From: Oryzomicrobium sp.
GTDB lineage: Bacteria > Pseudomonadota > Gammaproteobacteria > Burkholderiales > Rhodocyclaceae
NCBI RefSeq assembly: GCF_021287045.1
Contig: NZ_JAJTBG010000016.1
Span: forward strand, 1 to 64,000
Reading direction: 5' to 3'
DNA: 64,000 nucleotides
Part shown: one piece after another, positions 8,244 through 18,496 of the stretch
How the letters are laid out: the number at the start of each line of letters is the position of its first letter
Numbering within the stretch: position 1 is the stretch's first letter
Position numbers and translations under genes: made by a program
Notes under the pieces: generated by a model
The model's database searches: none
The model's input: the letters and a program-made list of their open reading frames with translations, nothing else
What the model was told of the DNA's origin: nothing

Positions 8244-9401
8244 TCACTGGATGAACTGGCCGTCGCCGCGCAGGATCGACAGGTCCACGAAGGCCGAGCC
8301 GTTGTGCTGGCCGGGGCGGAAGTCCACGGTGAAATCCCCCAGGTCGAACTGGCGCAGGCTTTCCAGCCCGGCGACGAAGCGGGCGCGGGTGAGGTCCTTG
8401 CCGGCGCGGCGCAGCCCTTCCACCAGTACCCGGGCGGCGATGTAGCCTTCGAGGGCGGCGTGGTGGGGCTCGGCGTTGCCTAGGGCATCCCGGTACTGGC
8501 GCACCACGCCGCTGCTGCGGCTCCAGGGCGAGGGCACCACCTGGGCGATGACGATGCCAGCAGCACCGCTGCCCAGGTCGCGCCGCAGCAGGGCGGCGCT
8601 GGCCACTGACAGGCCGAAGAACTGGGGCGGAGTGCCGGCCTTGCGGTATTCCTTGATCACCGCCGCCGTGCCCTGGCCGGCGGTGGCCAGCACCACCGCC
8701 AGCGGATCGGCGGCACGCAGGGCCGTCACCGTGGGGCGGGCGTCCAGGTTGGTGGGGTCGATGGCGGCGATGGCCACGGGCTTGAGCTTGAAGCGGGCCA
8801 TGGCCTCGTCGAAGCTCTTCTGCCCGGCCCGGCCGAAGTTGTCGTCTTGGTAGGCCAGGGCGATGCGGGTGATGCCCAGGGTGACCAGGTGCTCGACGAT
8901 CTTGTGCATTTCCCGCCCGTAGCCGGGGCGCAGGTGGAAGAGCAGGGGATTGGGCCGGGCGCGCAGGGCCTCGGCCCCGCTGTAGGGGGCGATGAAGGGG
9001 GCCCCGGCCTTTTCCGCCAGGGGCAGGGCGGCCAGGGTCGAGCCGGTGCCGGCGTAGCCGAACAGGGCGAAGGCCTGGCGCTCCTGGAGCAGCTTGCGGG
9101 TGTTGTCCTCGGCCCGCTTCGGGTCGTAGCCGTCGTCCAGGGTCGCCAGCGCGATGCGGCGGCCGAACAGCCCGCCCTGGGCATTGACTTGGTCCAGATA
9201 GAGGCGGATGCCCCGGGTGTATTGCTCGCCGTTTTCCGCCATGGGCCCGGACAGGACCACCGATTGGCCGATGACGATGGCCTCGGGGCTCACCCCGGGT
9301 TCGGCGTGGAGCGGGCCGTGCGCGGCGGCCAGCAGCAGAAGCGAGGCCGCCGTCAGGCGGCGCAGCGCGCGGGATATTCCCGGGGAACGACCATGGACCA
9401 T
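8244..9401 (-). CDS. periplasmic ABC-type substrate-binding protein, branched-chain amino acid (LivK-like) class
   Basis: A 385-residue periplasmic binding protein of the Leu/Ile/Val-binding (Peripla_BP_6) class. A long N-terminal signal peptide spans about residues 1-33. Typical fold segments include IVIGQSVVLSGPMAENG, GRRIALATLDDGYDPKRAEDN and FALFGYAGTGSTLAALPLAE. It is closely related to the binding protein just upstream (about 35-40% identity by eye). No permease or ATPase gene is adjacent, so it is an orphan binding protein that could feed a distant transporter or a sensor. The ligand cannot be predicted. Confidence 0.9.
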   Translation of the reverse strand: MVHGRSPGISRALRRLTAASLLLLAAAHGPLHAEPGVSPEAIVIGQSVVLSGPMAENGEQYTRGIRLYLDQVNAQGGLFGRRIALATLDDGYDPKRAEDNTRKLLQERQAFALFGYAGTGSTLAALPLAEKAGAPFIAPYSGAEALRARPNPLLFHLRPGYGREMHKIVEHLVTLGITRIALAYQDDNFGRAGQKSFDEAMARFKLKPVAIAAIDPTNLDARPTVTALRAADPLAVVLATAGQGTAAVIKEYRKAGTPPQFFGLSVASAALLRRDLGSGAAGIVIAQVVPSPWSRSSGVVRQYRDALGNAEPHHAALEGYIAARVLVEGLRRAGKDLTRARFVAGLESLRQFDLGDFTVDFRPGQHNGSAFVDLSILRGDGQFIQ

Positions 9402-9621
9402 GAATGCCTCCTCTGATTCGGATTTGCCAGCACTCGTTCCGGGCAGTTGGCTTGCTGCCGGCCTAATCGTCCAAGTGCGGATCCGTATGACTTTGTAGTT
9501 GCCGCCGGGTCGGGGCGGGCTGGAATGTATGGGAGACCATAGTTTGCCAAATTCTTAAATGCAGAACAAATTTTGAAATGAGGAATTTTTTTTGGTGGCT
9601 GTTTGGTGGCGTCAGGGCATG
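9402..9621. other. AT-rich intergenic region upstream of binding-protein gene
   Basis: The stretch 9530-9600 is markedly AT-rich against the surrounding DNA and probably holds the promoter of the minus-strand gene ending at 8244. No hexamer pair was good enough to call. The decamer AATTTGTTCT (minus strand, 9563-9572) also occurs upstream of cysB. No gene was seen. Confidence 0.4.
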
Positions 9622-9652
9622 AAAAAACCGCCGGGCGGACGTCCGGCGGTTT
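9622..9652 (-). terminator. intrinsic terminator after second binding-protein gene
   Basis: A 10-bp stem AAACCGCCGG/CCGGCGGTTT is followed on the minus-strand transcript by a run of six T. It separates the two binding-protein genes, which are therefore probably separate transcripts. Confidence 0.85.
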
Positions 9653-9659
9653 CGTGGGG

Positions 9660-9700
9660 GCGAAGGGGGGGCGAAGGGGGGCGAAGGGGGGCGAAGGGGG
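9660..9700. repeat. 10-bp tandem repeat GCGAAGGGGG, four copies
   Basis: Four copies of GCGAAGGGGG occur at 9660-9669, 9671-9680, 9681-9690 and 9691-9700, with one extra G after the first. The array sits between the stop codon of the binding-protein gene and its terminator. Copy number may vary between strains. Confidence 0.9.
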
Positions 9701-9704
9701 GCGG

Positions 9705-10844
9705 TCAGCGCAATACCCGGCCGCCGCTGCCGATCACGGTCAGGTCCACGTAGCGGGAACCGCCGTGGTCCGCGGGGGAGTAGCTGATCCGGTAGCCGCC
9801 CAGGTCGTGGTTGCCCAGACTTTCCAGGGTGCTCACCAGCTTTTCCCGGGTCAGGTCCTTGCCCTGCTTGCGCAGGGCTTCCACCATCAGCTTGGCGGTG
9901 ATGTAGGCCTCGATGCCGTAGTAGGAATACTTGGCCTGCTGCTTGCCCACCAGGCGCTGGTATTCGCGTACCACCGGAGTGGCCTCGTTCCACGGGTAGG
10001 GCATCACCTGGGAGATGCCGATGCCTCGGGCGTCGTTGCCCAGCTCGTGCACCAGCATGTCGGCGCCCACCGGCGAGAGGGTCATGAACTGGGGATTCTG
10101 GTCGATCTTGCGCATCTGGCGCACGAACTCGGCGGTGGGCTTGTACAGGGTCACCATCACCACCGCCTGGGGGGCTGCCTTGGAAATGGTCTGCACGGCC
10201 TTGCTCACGTCCACCGAGTTGCGTTCCACGGTGCCCACGGCGGAGGGGGTCAGCTTGTGTTTCTTGAGGGCGGCCACCACGCCGTCCAGGCCGGATTTGC
10301 CGAAGCCGTCGTTCTGGTAGAAGACGGCGATGTTGGTCAGCCCCAGGGACACCAGCTGGGTGACGATGGCCTCGGTTTCCTGGGCGTAGCTGGCGCGCAC
10401 GTTGAACATGTAGCGGTTCACCGGGGTGCGCAGGGAGTCGGCGCCGGAGATGGTGCCGATCAGGGGCACCTTGGCGGCGGAGAACACCTCCATGGCGGCG
10501 GTGGTCGGCGACGAGCCGTAGAAGCCGATCAGGGCGAAGACCTTCTTGTCGTCGATCAGGCTGCGGGTGTTGGCCACGGCCCGGTCGGTCTCGTAGCCAT
10601 CGTCCAGGGCCACCAGTTCGAGCTTGCGCCCGCTCACCCCGCCGGCCTTGTTCACCTGGTCGAAGTAGGCCGAGATGGTTTCGCGCATTTCCTGGCCGTA
10701 GGCGCCGTTGGGGCCGCTGAAGGGAGACGACATGCCGAGCAGGATGGTGTTGTCGGTGACGCCGGTTTCCGCCACCGCGGCCGGTGCGGCCAGGGTGGCG
10801 AGCAGACAGCCGGCGAGGGCCGCCACAGTACGCAGCAGATTCAT
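9705..10844 (-). CDS. periplasmic ABC-type substrate-binding protein, branched-chain amino acid (LivK-like) class
   Basis: A 379-residue Peripla_BP_6 protein. The start at 10844 gives a clean signal peptide (MNLLRTVAALAGCLLATLAA, cleavage after AVA near residue 25). The open frame extends far upstream but without a signal. Visible family segments are ILLGMSSPFSGPNGAYGQEM, LVALDDGYETDRAVANTRSL and FALIGFYGSSPTTAAMEVF. It is a paralogue of the next gene downstream. No transporter permease or ATPase is nearby. The ligand is unknown; amino acids or small carboxylates are typical for the class. Confidence 0.9.
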   Translation of the reverse strand: MNLLRTVAALAGCLLATLAAPAAVAETGVTDNTILLGMSSPFSGPNGAYGQEMRETISAYFDQVNKAGGVSGRKLELVALDDGYETDRAVANTRSLIDDKKVFALIGFYGSSPTTAAMEVFSAAKVPLIGTISGADSLRTPVNRYMFNVRASYAQETEAIVTQLVSLGLTNIAVFYQNDGFGKSGLDGVVAALKKHKLTPSAVGTVERNSVDVSKAVQTISKAAPQAVVMVTLYKPTAEFVRQMRKIDQNPQFMTLSPVGADMLVHELGNDARGIGISQVMPYPWNEATPVVREYQRLVGKQQAKYSYYGIEAYITAKLMVEALRKQGKDLTREKLVSTLESLGNHDLGGYRISYSPADHGGSRYVDLTVIGSGGRVLR

Positions 10845-11080
10845 GATCTTGTCTCCCGAGTGTAATGGACCGCTAATGAATCCCGGGAGGATGGGCGCGG
10901 CAGCTGACGCGAAACTTACAGCTATGGCCGCTTCGCCCGGCGTCGGACGAATGGTGGAAAAACCGATCCGGCATGAGCGGGCCAAAAGTGGAACGCGTGC
11001 TGAAACATGGTTGTAATATTTTTCGATAGCACGGGAATCGTTTTCGGGAGCAAGCAAAACCACAACAAGGAGGAGCGGAG

Positions 11081-12427
11081 ATGCTCGAACAATCCCTGGC
11101 GCTGCCCAACGCGGAATGGCCGTACTTCCAGATACTCATCCGCCTGGTGCTCAGCCTGGCCCTGGGGCTGCTGATCGGATTGGAGCGGGAGCGGCGCAAG
11201 AAGGAGGCGGGGCTGCGCACCTTCGGCTTCATCTGCCTGCTCGGCGCCCTGGGCGGTTCCCTGGGGCCGGCCTTCGCCCTGGTGATCCTGCTGCTCACCG
11301 GCATGTTGGCCGTGTTCCTCAACGTACAGACCCTGCGCGCCGGCCAGGGTACCGAGCTGACCACCTCGGCGGCGATGCTGGTGACGGCGGTGGCCGGCAT
11401 CCTGTGCGGCCAGGGGCACACCATCTCGCCGGCGGCGGTGATGGTCATCGCCACCGCCCTTCTGGCCTGGAAGGAACGGCTGGCGGGCTTTTCCATGGGG
11501 CTCACCGAGAGCGAGCTGCGCTCCGCCCTGTTGCTGGCCATCCTGGCCATCGTCATCTATCCGGCCCTGCCGGTCGGTGCGGTGGGGCCTTGGCACCTGG
11601 TGGAGCCCCGGGCGGCCTGGGTGACGGTGATTCTGATCGCCGGCATCGGCTTCGTGAACTACGTGCTGTGGAAGGTCTACGGCACCCGGGGCACCGAGCT
11701 CTCGGGTTTTCTCGGTGGGCTGGTGAACAGCAATTTCACGGTGATCGAGCTGTCCTCCCGCATCGGCCAGGGGGCCGAGGCCCTGGTGCCGCCCACCTAT
11801 CGCAGCATCCTGCTGGCCACCACGGCCATGATTGCGCGCAACGCCAGCCTGCTGCTGATCCTGGCACCCATCACCCTGCTCGGTTCTTTCGCTCCCTTCG
11901 CCCTGATGATGGCCACCAGCCTGTTGCTGGTGGTGTGGAGCTACTACCGGCGGGCCCCGGCGGAAGCGGCGGCGGTGGCCGAGATCAACCTGGACCTGCC
12001 GTTCTCCCTGCCCCAGGCCCTCAAGTACGGCGCAGTGTTCCTGCTGCTGCACATCGTCGGCGGGGTCACCCAGCGCCAGTTCGGCGACGTGGGCTTCTAT
12101 TTCGTCAGCGTGGTCGGCGGGCTGATGTCCAGCGCCAGTGCCGTGGCCGCTGCCGCCGCCCTGGCCGCCCAAGGGAGCCTGTCGCCCACGGTGGCGGGGA
12201 CCGGGGCCGTGCTGGCCTCGTTCACCAGCATTGTCTTCAGCCTTTCCTTTGTGCTGCGCACCCGCAGCCGGGGGCTGATCGGCCGGCTGGCCGGAGCCAT
12301 GGCCTGCATCGCCCTGGCGGGATTGGCCGGGGTGGCCGCGAGCCAGGCCGTTCAGCCCTGGGTGGCCCAGTGGCTGCCCGACCTGGCCGAACTCCAGGCC
12401 CACGGGGCGGCGTTGCCCGAACGGTGA
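11081..12427 (+). CDS. MgtC/SapB-DUF4010 type integral membrane protein
   Basis: A 448-residue protein with about a dozen hydrophobic segments. The N-terminal third has the MgtC-like pattern LGLLIGLERERRKKEAGLRT and GFICLLGALGG; the rest matches DUF4010-type proteins. Function of the long form is unknown; short MgtC proteins act in Mg2+ limitation and in modulation of ATP synthase, which may not apply here. The ATG at 11081 is preceded by AAGGAGGAG, an excellent ribosome binding site. The gene is divergent from the binding-protein gene and shares a bidirectional terminator with dnaJ. Confidence 0.85.
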   Translation: MLEQSLALPNAEWPYFQILIRLVLSLALGLLIGLERERRKKEAGLRTFGFICLLGALGGSLGPAFALVILLLTGMLAVFLNVQTLRAGQGTELTTSAAMLVTAVAGILCGQGHTISPAAVMVIATALLAWKERLAGFSMGLTESELRSALLLAILAIVIYPALPVGAVGPWHLVEPRAAWVTVILIAGIGFVNYVLWKVYGTRGTELSGFLGGLVNSNFTVIELSSRIGQGAEALVPPTYRSILLATTAMIARNASLLLILAPITLLGSFAPFALMMATSLLLVVWSYYRRAPAEAAAVAEINLDLPFSLPQALKYGAVFLLLHIVGGVTQRQFGDVGFYFVSVVGGLMSSASAVAAAAALAAQGSLSPTVAGTGAVLASFTSIVFSLSFVLRTRSRGLIGRLAGAMACIALAGLAGVAASQAVQPWVAQWLPDLAELQAHGAALPER

Positions 12428-12432
12428 CGAAA

Positions 12433-12460
12433 AAAAACCGGCCTCGAAAGGCCGGTTTTT
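12433..12460. terminator. bidirectional terminator between MgtC-like gene and dnaJ
   Basis: AAAAACCGGCC/GGCCGGTTTTT forms an 11-bp stem with a six-base loop and flanking A/T runs. It serves the convergent plus-strand membrane protein gene and the grpE-dnaK-dnaJ operon. Confidence 0.9.
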
Positions 12461-12487
12461 CGGATGGGCGCGGGACGCCAAAGCGGG

Positions 12488-13621
<1,134 letters not shown>

Positions 13622-13686
13622 GGCTTGTCTGGGCGGTCGTTCCGGGCGGCCTGGGCCGGCCGGCAAGGGTGGGGGAGGAACGGCGA

Positions 13687-13724
13687 AGGGTGAGGGGGAG
13701 GGGAAACCCCTCGCGCCTCACCCT
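13687..13724 (-). other. dnaK-dnaJ intercistronic hairpin
   Basis: Two nested perfect stems are present: AGGGTGAGG (13687-13695) with CCTCACCCT (13716-13724), and GAGGGG with CCCCTC around an AAA loop. There is no T-run after it on the minus strand. It looks like an mRNA-stability or partial-attenuation element that would set the DnaK:DnaJ ratio, rather than a full terminator. Confidence 0.65.
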
Positions 13725-13745
13725 CCTTGCCGCTGCGGATCAGGC

Positions 13746-15686
<1,941 letters not shown>

Positions 15687-15755
15687 GTTGCTTCCTTTCA
15701 GTGTGGGGCGCGGGCCTGGCGGCAGCGCGCGTTCAATACGAGTCCTTGAACCCTA

Positions 15756-15782
15756 GATAGGGGCCGGCGGCGGGATTTCAAG
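15756..15782 (-). promoter_or_regulatory. sigma-32-type heat-shock promoter before dnaK
   Basis: CTTGAAA (15776-15782), then 12 bases, then CCCCTATC (15756-15763). The -10 has one extra T against CCCCAT but otherwise fits. It lies about 70 bases before the dnaK ATG. Confidence 0.6.
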
Positions 15783-15818
15783 CCCGGGCCGGCGAAATTC
15801 CGGTGCCGTGCGGCCGGC

Positions 15819-16388
15819 TCAACCCTGGGCCACGGTCACCATGGCCGGGCGCAGCACCCGGTCGTTGAGCACGTAGCCCTTTTGCAGCACGGTGACCACG
15901 GTGTTCGGCTCCTGGTCGGCGGGCACCATGCCCACGGCCTGGTGGCGGTGCGGGTCGAATTTTTCGCCCACCGGGTTCACCTCGGTCACGCCGGCCTTGT
16001 CGAAGGCGCTGACCAGCTGCTTGAGGGTCAGCTCCACGCCGGACGCCAGGTTTTCCAGGCTGGCGTTGGCGCCGTTGGCGGCGATGGCCGCTTCCAGGCT
16101 GTCCTTCACCGCCACCAGGTCGAGGGAGAACTTCTCCACGGCGAACTTGCCGGCCTTGAGCACTTCCTCGGCGGAGCGGCGGCGGATGTTGTCGGCTTCG
16201 GCCACGGCGCGCAGCCAGGCGTCCTGCTTGGCGGCCAGTTCGGTTTCGAGCTCGGCCACCCGGGCGACCAGGGCGGCCGGGTCCAGGGGCTGGGCGGCAG
16301 CCTCGGGGGCGGCGCCGGCGGCGTCCACGGCGGAGGAGGAGGTGTCGGCCGCCTGTTGCGGGTCCTGGGGCAGGGGAGTCTCGGACAT
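15819..16388 (-). CDS. grpE: nucleotide exchange factor GrpE
   Basis: A 189-residue GrpE that releases ADP from DnaK. An Ala/Pro/Gln-rich acidic N-terminus is followed by a long coiled-coil helix (about residues 50-100, [20 protein letters not shown]) and the C-terminal beta domain with the conserved [20 protein letters not shown]. The start at 16388 ([12 protein letters not shown]) is chosen because the longer frame adds residues that lie within the promoter leader. It is the first gene of the grpE-dnaK-dnaJ heat-shock operon, with a near-consensus sigma-32 promoter 42 bases upstream. Confidence 0.97.
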   Translation of the reverse strand: MSETPLPQDPQQAADTSSSAVDAAGAAPEAAAQPLDPAALVARVAELETELAAKQDAWLRAVAEADNIRRRSAEEVLKAGKFAVEKFSLDLVAVKDSLEAAIAANGANASLENLASGVELTLKQLVSAFDKAGVTEVNPVGEKFDPHRHQAVGMVPADQEPNTVVTVLQKGYVLNDRVLRPAMVTVAQG

Positions 16389-16429
16389 GGTGCGGTTTCT
16401 CCAGACGTCTGAAATGAACAATTGCACTT

Positions 16430-16457
16430 AGATGGGGCGTCGGCGCTGCCTTTCAAG
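16430..16457 (-). promoter_or_regulatory. sigma-32 heat-shock promoter of grpE-dnaK-dnaJ
   Basis: CTTGAAA (16451-16457), 13-base spacer, CCCCATCT (16430-16437). Both boxes match the RpoH consensus. No CIRCE inverted repeat was seen here, so HrcA encoded elsewhere in the window does not obviously control this operon. Confidence 0.88.
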
Positions 16458-16569
16458 CCCCGGGCCGGAAAAAAACGGTGGGGCTTCTGCTAGCATGGCC
16501 CCTTCGCCCATTTCCCCCATCCACCCATCGCCGCCGGGCCGTCCCGGCGCGTTACGAGGCGCAATCACC

Positions 16570-17958
16570 GTGGCAGGCGCAGCCAGACAGCCAAAGAATA
16601 TCGGTCGCTACGAAGTGCTCCGCGAACTGGGCAAGGGGGCCACCGCCACCGTCTACCTGGCCCGGGACCCGCAGGACGGCCGGGAGGTGGCGATCAAGTA
16701 CGTGCGCTTCGGCGCCAGCGGCGGCGCGGCCCTATCCCGCCGGCTGCTCAAGCTGTTCAAGACCGAGCACGGGGTCGGCCAGCGCCTCGACCATCCCAAC
16801 ATCGTCAAGATCTATGAGGCTGTGGTGGACACCGACGGCCCCACGCCCCTGGCCTACCTGGTGATGGAGTTCGTGGACGGCGCGGCCCTGGACCAGCACA
16901 TCCACATCGACCGGCTGCTGCCCTTCCACAAGGTGGTGGGGCTGATCTTCAAGTGCTGCCTGGCCCTGGACCACGCTGCCCGGCACGGGGTGGTGCATCG
17001 GGACATCAAGCCGGCCAACATCCTGATCGACAAGGAGGGCAACCCGAAGATCACCGACTTCGGCCTGGCCCTCAACCTGCAAAAGAACAAAGACCGGGAT
17101 TCCACCTTCGTCATGGGGGTGGGCTCTCCCGCCTACATGTCGCCGGAGCAGGTCAAGGGCTACCCGCTCAACCACAAGACCGACCTGTATTCCCTGGGCG
17201 TGCTGCTCTTCCAGTTGCTCACCGGGCGCCTGCCCTTCCGCGCCGACAACCCGGCCTCCCTGGTCTACAAGATCGTGAACATGGAGCCGCCCTCGGTGTG
17301 CGCCCTCAATCCGGCGATTCCCGCCGGCATGGACCCGATCCTCAAGAAGGCTCTGGAAAAAGACCTCTACAACCGCTACCGCAGCGGCGCCGATTTCGCC
17401 AAGGACCTGTCCACGGTGCGCTACCAGATCGTGGACGACGAGGACGACGTGGCCGAGCGCGACCGGCGGCGTTTCGCCGCCTTGCGCGGCCTGTCCTTCT
17501 TCCGCCGCTTCGAGGACGTGGAGCTGTGGGAAATCCTGCGCATCTCGACCTGGCAGGAGGTGCCGGCCAAGATCGCCCTGATCCGGGAGCTGACCCTGGA
17601 CAAGACCTTCGGCGTGGTCGTCTCCGGCCAGGTGGAAGTGTCGTACCAAGGGCGCAGCCTGGCCCGCCTGGGCAGCGGCGAGGTGGTGGGCGAAATGGCC
17701 TACCTGGACCCGGAGCAGGGCCCCCGCAGCGCCACGGTGGTGACCCTGGAGCCGACGGTCTTCCTCGAAATCAGCCCGGCGGCCATGGCGCTTTCCTCCG
17801 ACGAATTGCAGGAGCGCTTCCAGCGCACCATCACCGGCATCCTGATCGGCCGGCTGCGCCAGGCCAACAAGTCCCTGGCCAAGCTCGGCGCGGCGGCGGT
17901 GCCCGGCAGCGCTCCCGTTCCCAAGGCTCCGCCGGGGGGATTGGCCCTGCTCGACTGA
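16570..17958 (+). CDS. Ser/Thr protein kinase fused to a cyclic-nucleotide-binding domain
   Basis: A 462-residue soluble protein. The N-terminal Hanks-type kinase (about residues 13-290) is intact: glycine loop LGKGATATVY, ATP-binding Lys43 in VAIK, catalytic HRD at 143-145 (VVHRDIKPANIL), DFG at 163-165 and a GSPAYMSPEQ activation segment. The C-terminal region (about 310-430) is a cyclic-nucleotide-binding/CRP-like beta roll with SGQVEVSYQGRSLARLGSGE and VVGEMAYL. No transmembrane helix is seen, so it is cytoplasmic. The GTG at 16570 is preferred because it is preceded by GAGG and starts just before the kinase fold; an ATG at 16495 is possible. The gene is divergent from grpE. Its ligand and targets are unknown. 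Confidence 0.87.
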   Translation: MAGAARQPKNIGRYEVLRELGKGATATVYLARDPQDGREVAIKYVRFGASGGAALSRRLLKLFKTEHGVGQRLDHPNIVKIYEAVVDTDGPTPLAYLVMEFVDGAALDQHIHIDRLLPFHKVVGLIFKCCLALDHAARHGVVHRDIKPANILIDKEGNPKITDFGLALNLQKNKDRDSTFVMGVGSPAYMSPEQVKGYPLNHKTDLYSLGVLLFQLLTGRLPFRADNPASLVYKIVNMEPPSVCALNPAIPAGMDPILKKALEKDLYNRYRSGADFAKDLSTVRYQIVDDEDDVAERDRRRFAALRGLSFFRRFEDVELWEILRISTWQEVPAKIALIRELTLDKTFGVVVSGQVEVSYQGRSLARLGSGEVVGEMAYLDPEQGPRSATVVTLEPTVFLEISPAAMALSSDELQERFQRTITGILIGRLRQANKSLAKLGAAAVPGSAPVPKAPPGGLALLD

Positions 17959-18209
17959 TCGACCGAGGTGTGCGGCGGCGCACCGGAAGTGCCCCGCTGC
18001 CTTCCGCCGTCGAGCCCAATCGCCGTTGCGCCGTCACGCCGCCATAAGGCTGTAACACCGGAGCAAAACAATGCCGCTAGAGTTTTCCGGCGGCATTTCC
18101 GTTGCCGAGGCACCGCGCCGCGGCCCTCCGGATTGCCACACTGGGTCGACCCGGGCGGGCCGGCCATTTTCACGTCGTTCCCACGTCGCCGAGGTCGCCT
18201 GTTCCTCCC

Positions 18210-18431
18210 ATGCAAACGCCGATCCGCCGCAACGGCAAGCTGGCCTTTCTCGCCATCCTCTGGCTGGCGGTGTTTCTGCTCGCCCTGGTCCTGAGCCTGG
18301 CCCTCGACCTGGCGGAGCAGGCCCTGCCTCTGAACCCGGTGGTCCGCACCGGGGTGTCCACGGGGATCATCGTGCTGACCTTGAACCTGTTCCTGGTGCC
18401 CCGGCTGCGTGCCCTGTTCGGCGAGAGGTAA
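18210..18431 (+). CDS. small hypothetical membrane protein (two TM segments)
   Basis: A 73-residue protein with a basic N-terminus (MQTPIRRNGK), a first hydrophobic helix (about 11-31), a short polar turn and a second helix (about 43-62), then a basic tail. The layout suggests an inner-membrane hairpin with both ends in the cytoplasm. The ATG at 18210 has only a weak ribosome binding site. A strong terminator follows 18 bases after the stop, which supports a real transcription unit. No family was recognised. The 250 bases upstream, after the kinase gene, hold no other convincing gene. Confidence 0.6.
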   Translation: MQTPIRRNGKLAFLAILWLAVFLLALVLSLALDLAEQALPLNPVVRTGVSTGIIVLTLNLFLVPRLRALFGER

Positions 18432-18448
18432 CGGCGAGGGAGGAAAAG

Positions 18449-18480
18449 CGAAGGGCGCCCGCGGGCGCCCTTCGTCGTTT
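18449..18480. terminator. bidirectional hairpin terminator
   Basis: A perfect 12-bp stem CGAAGGGCGCCC/GGGCGCCCTTCG with a two-base loop is followed by GTCGTTTT on the plus strand and CTTTTCC on the minus strand. It separates the small membrane protein gene from the convergent chemoreceptor gene. Confidence 0.8.
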
Positions 18481-18496
18481 TGGCCGACGGTCCGGA

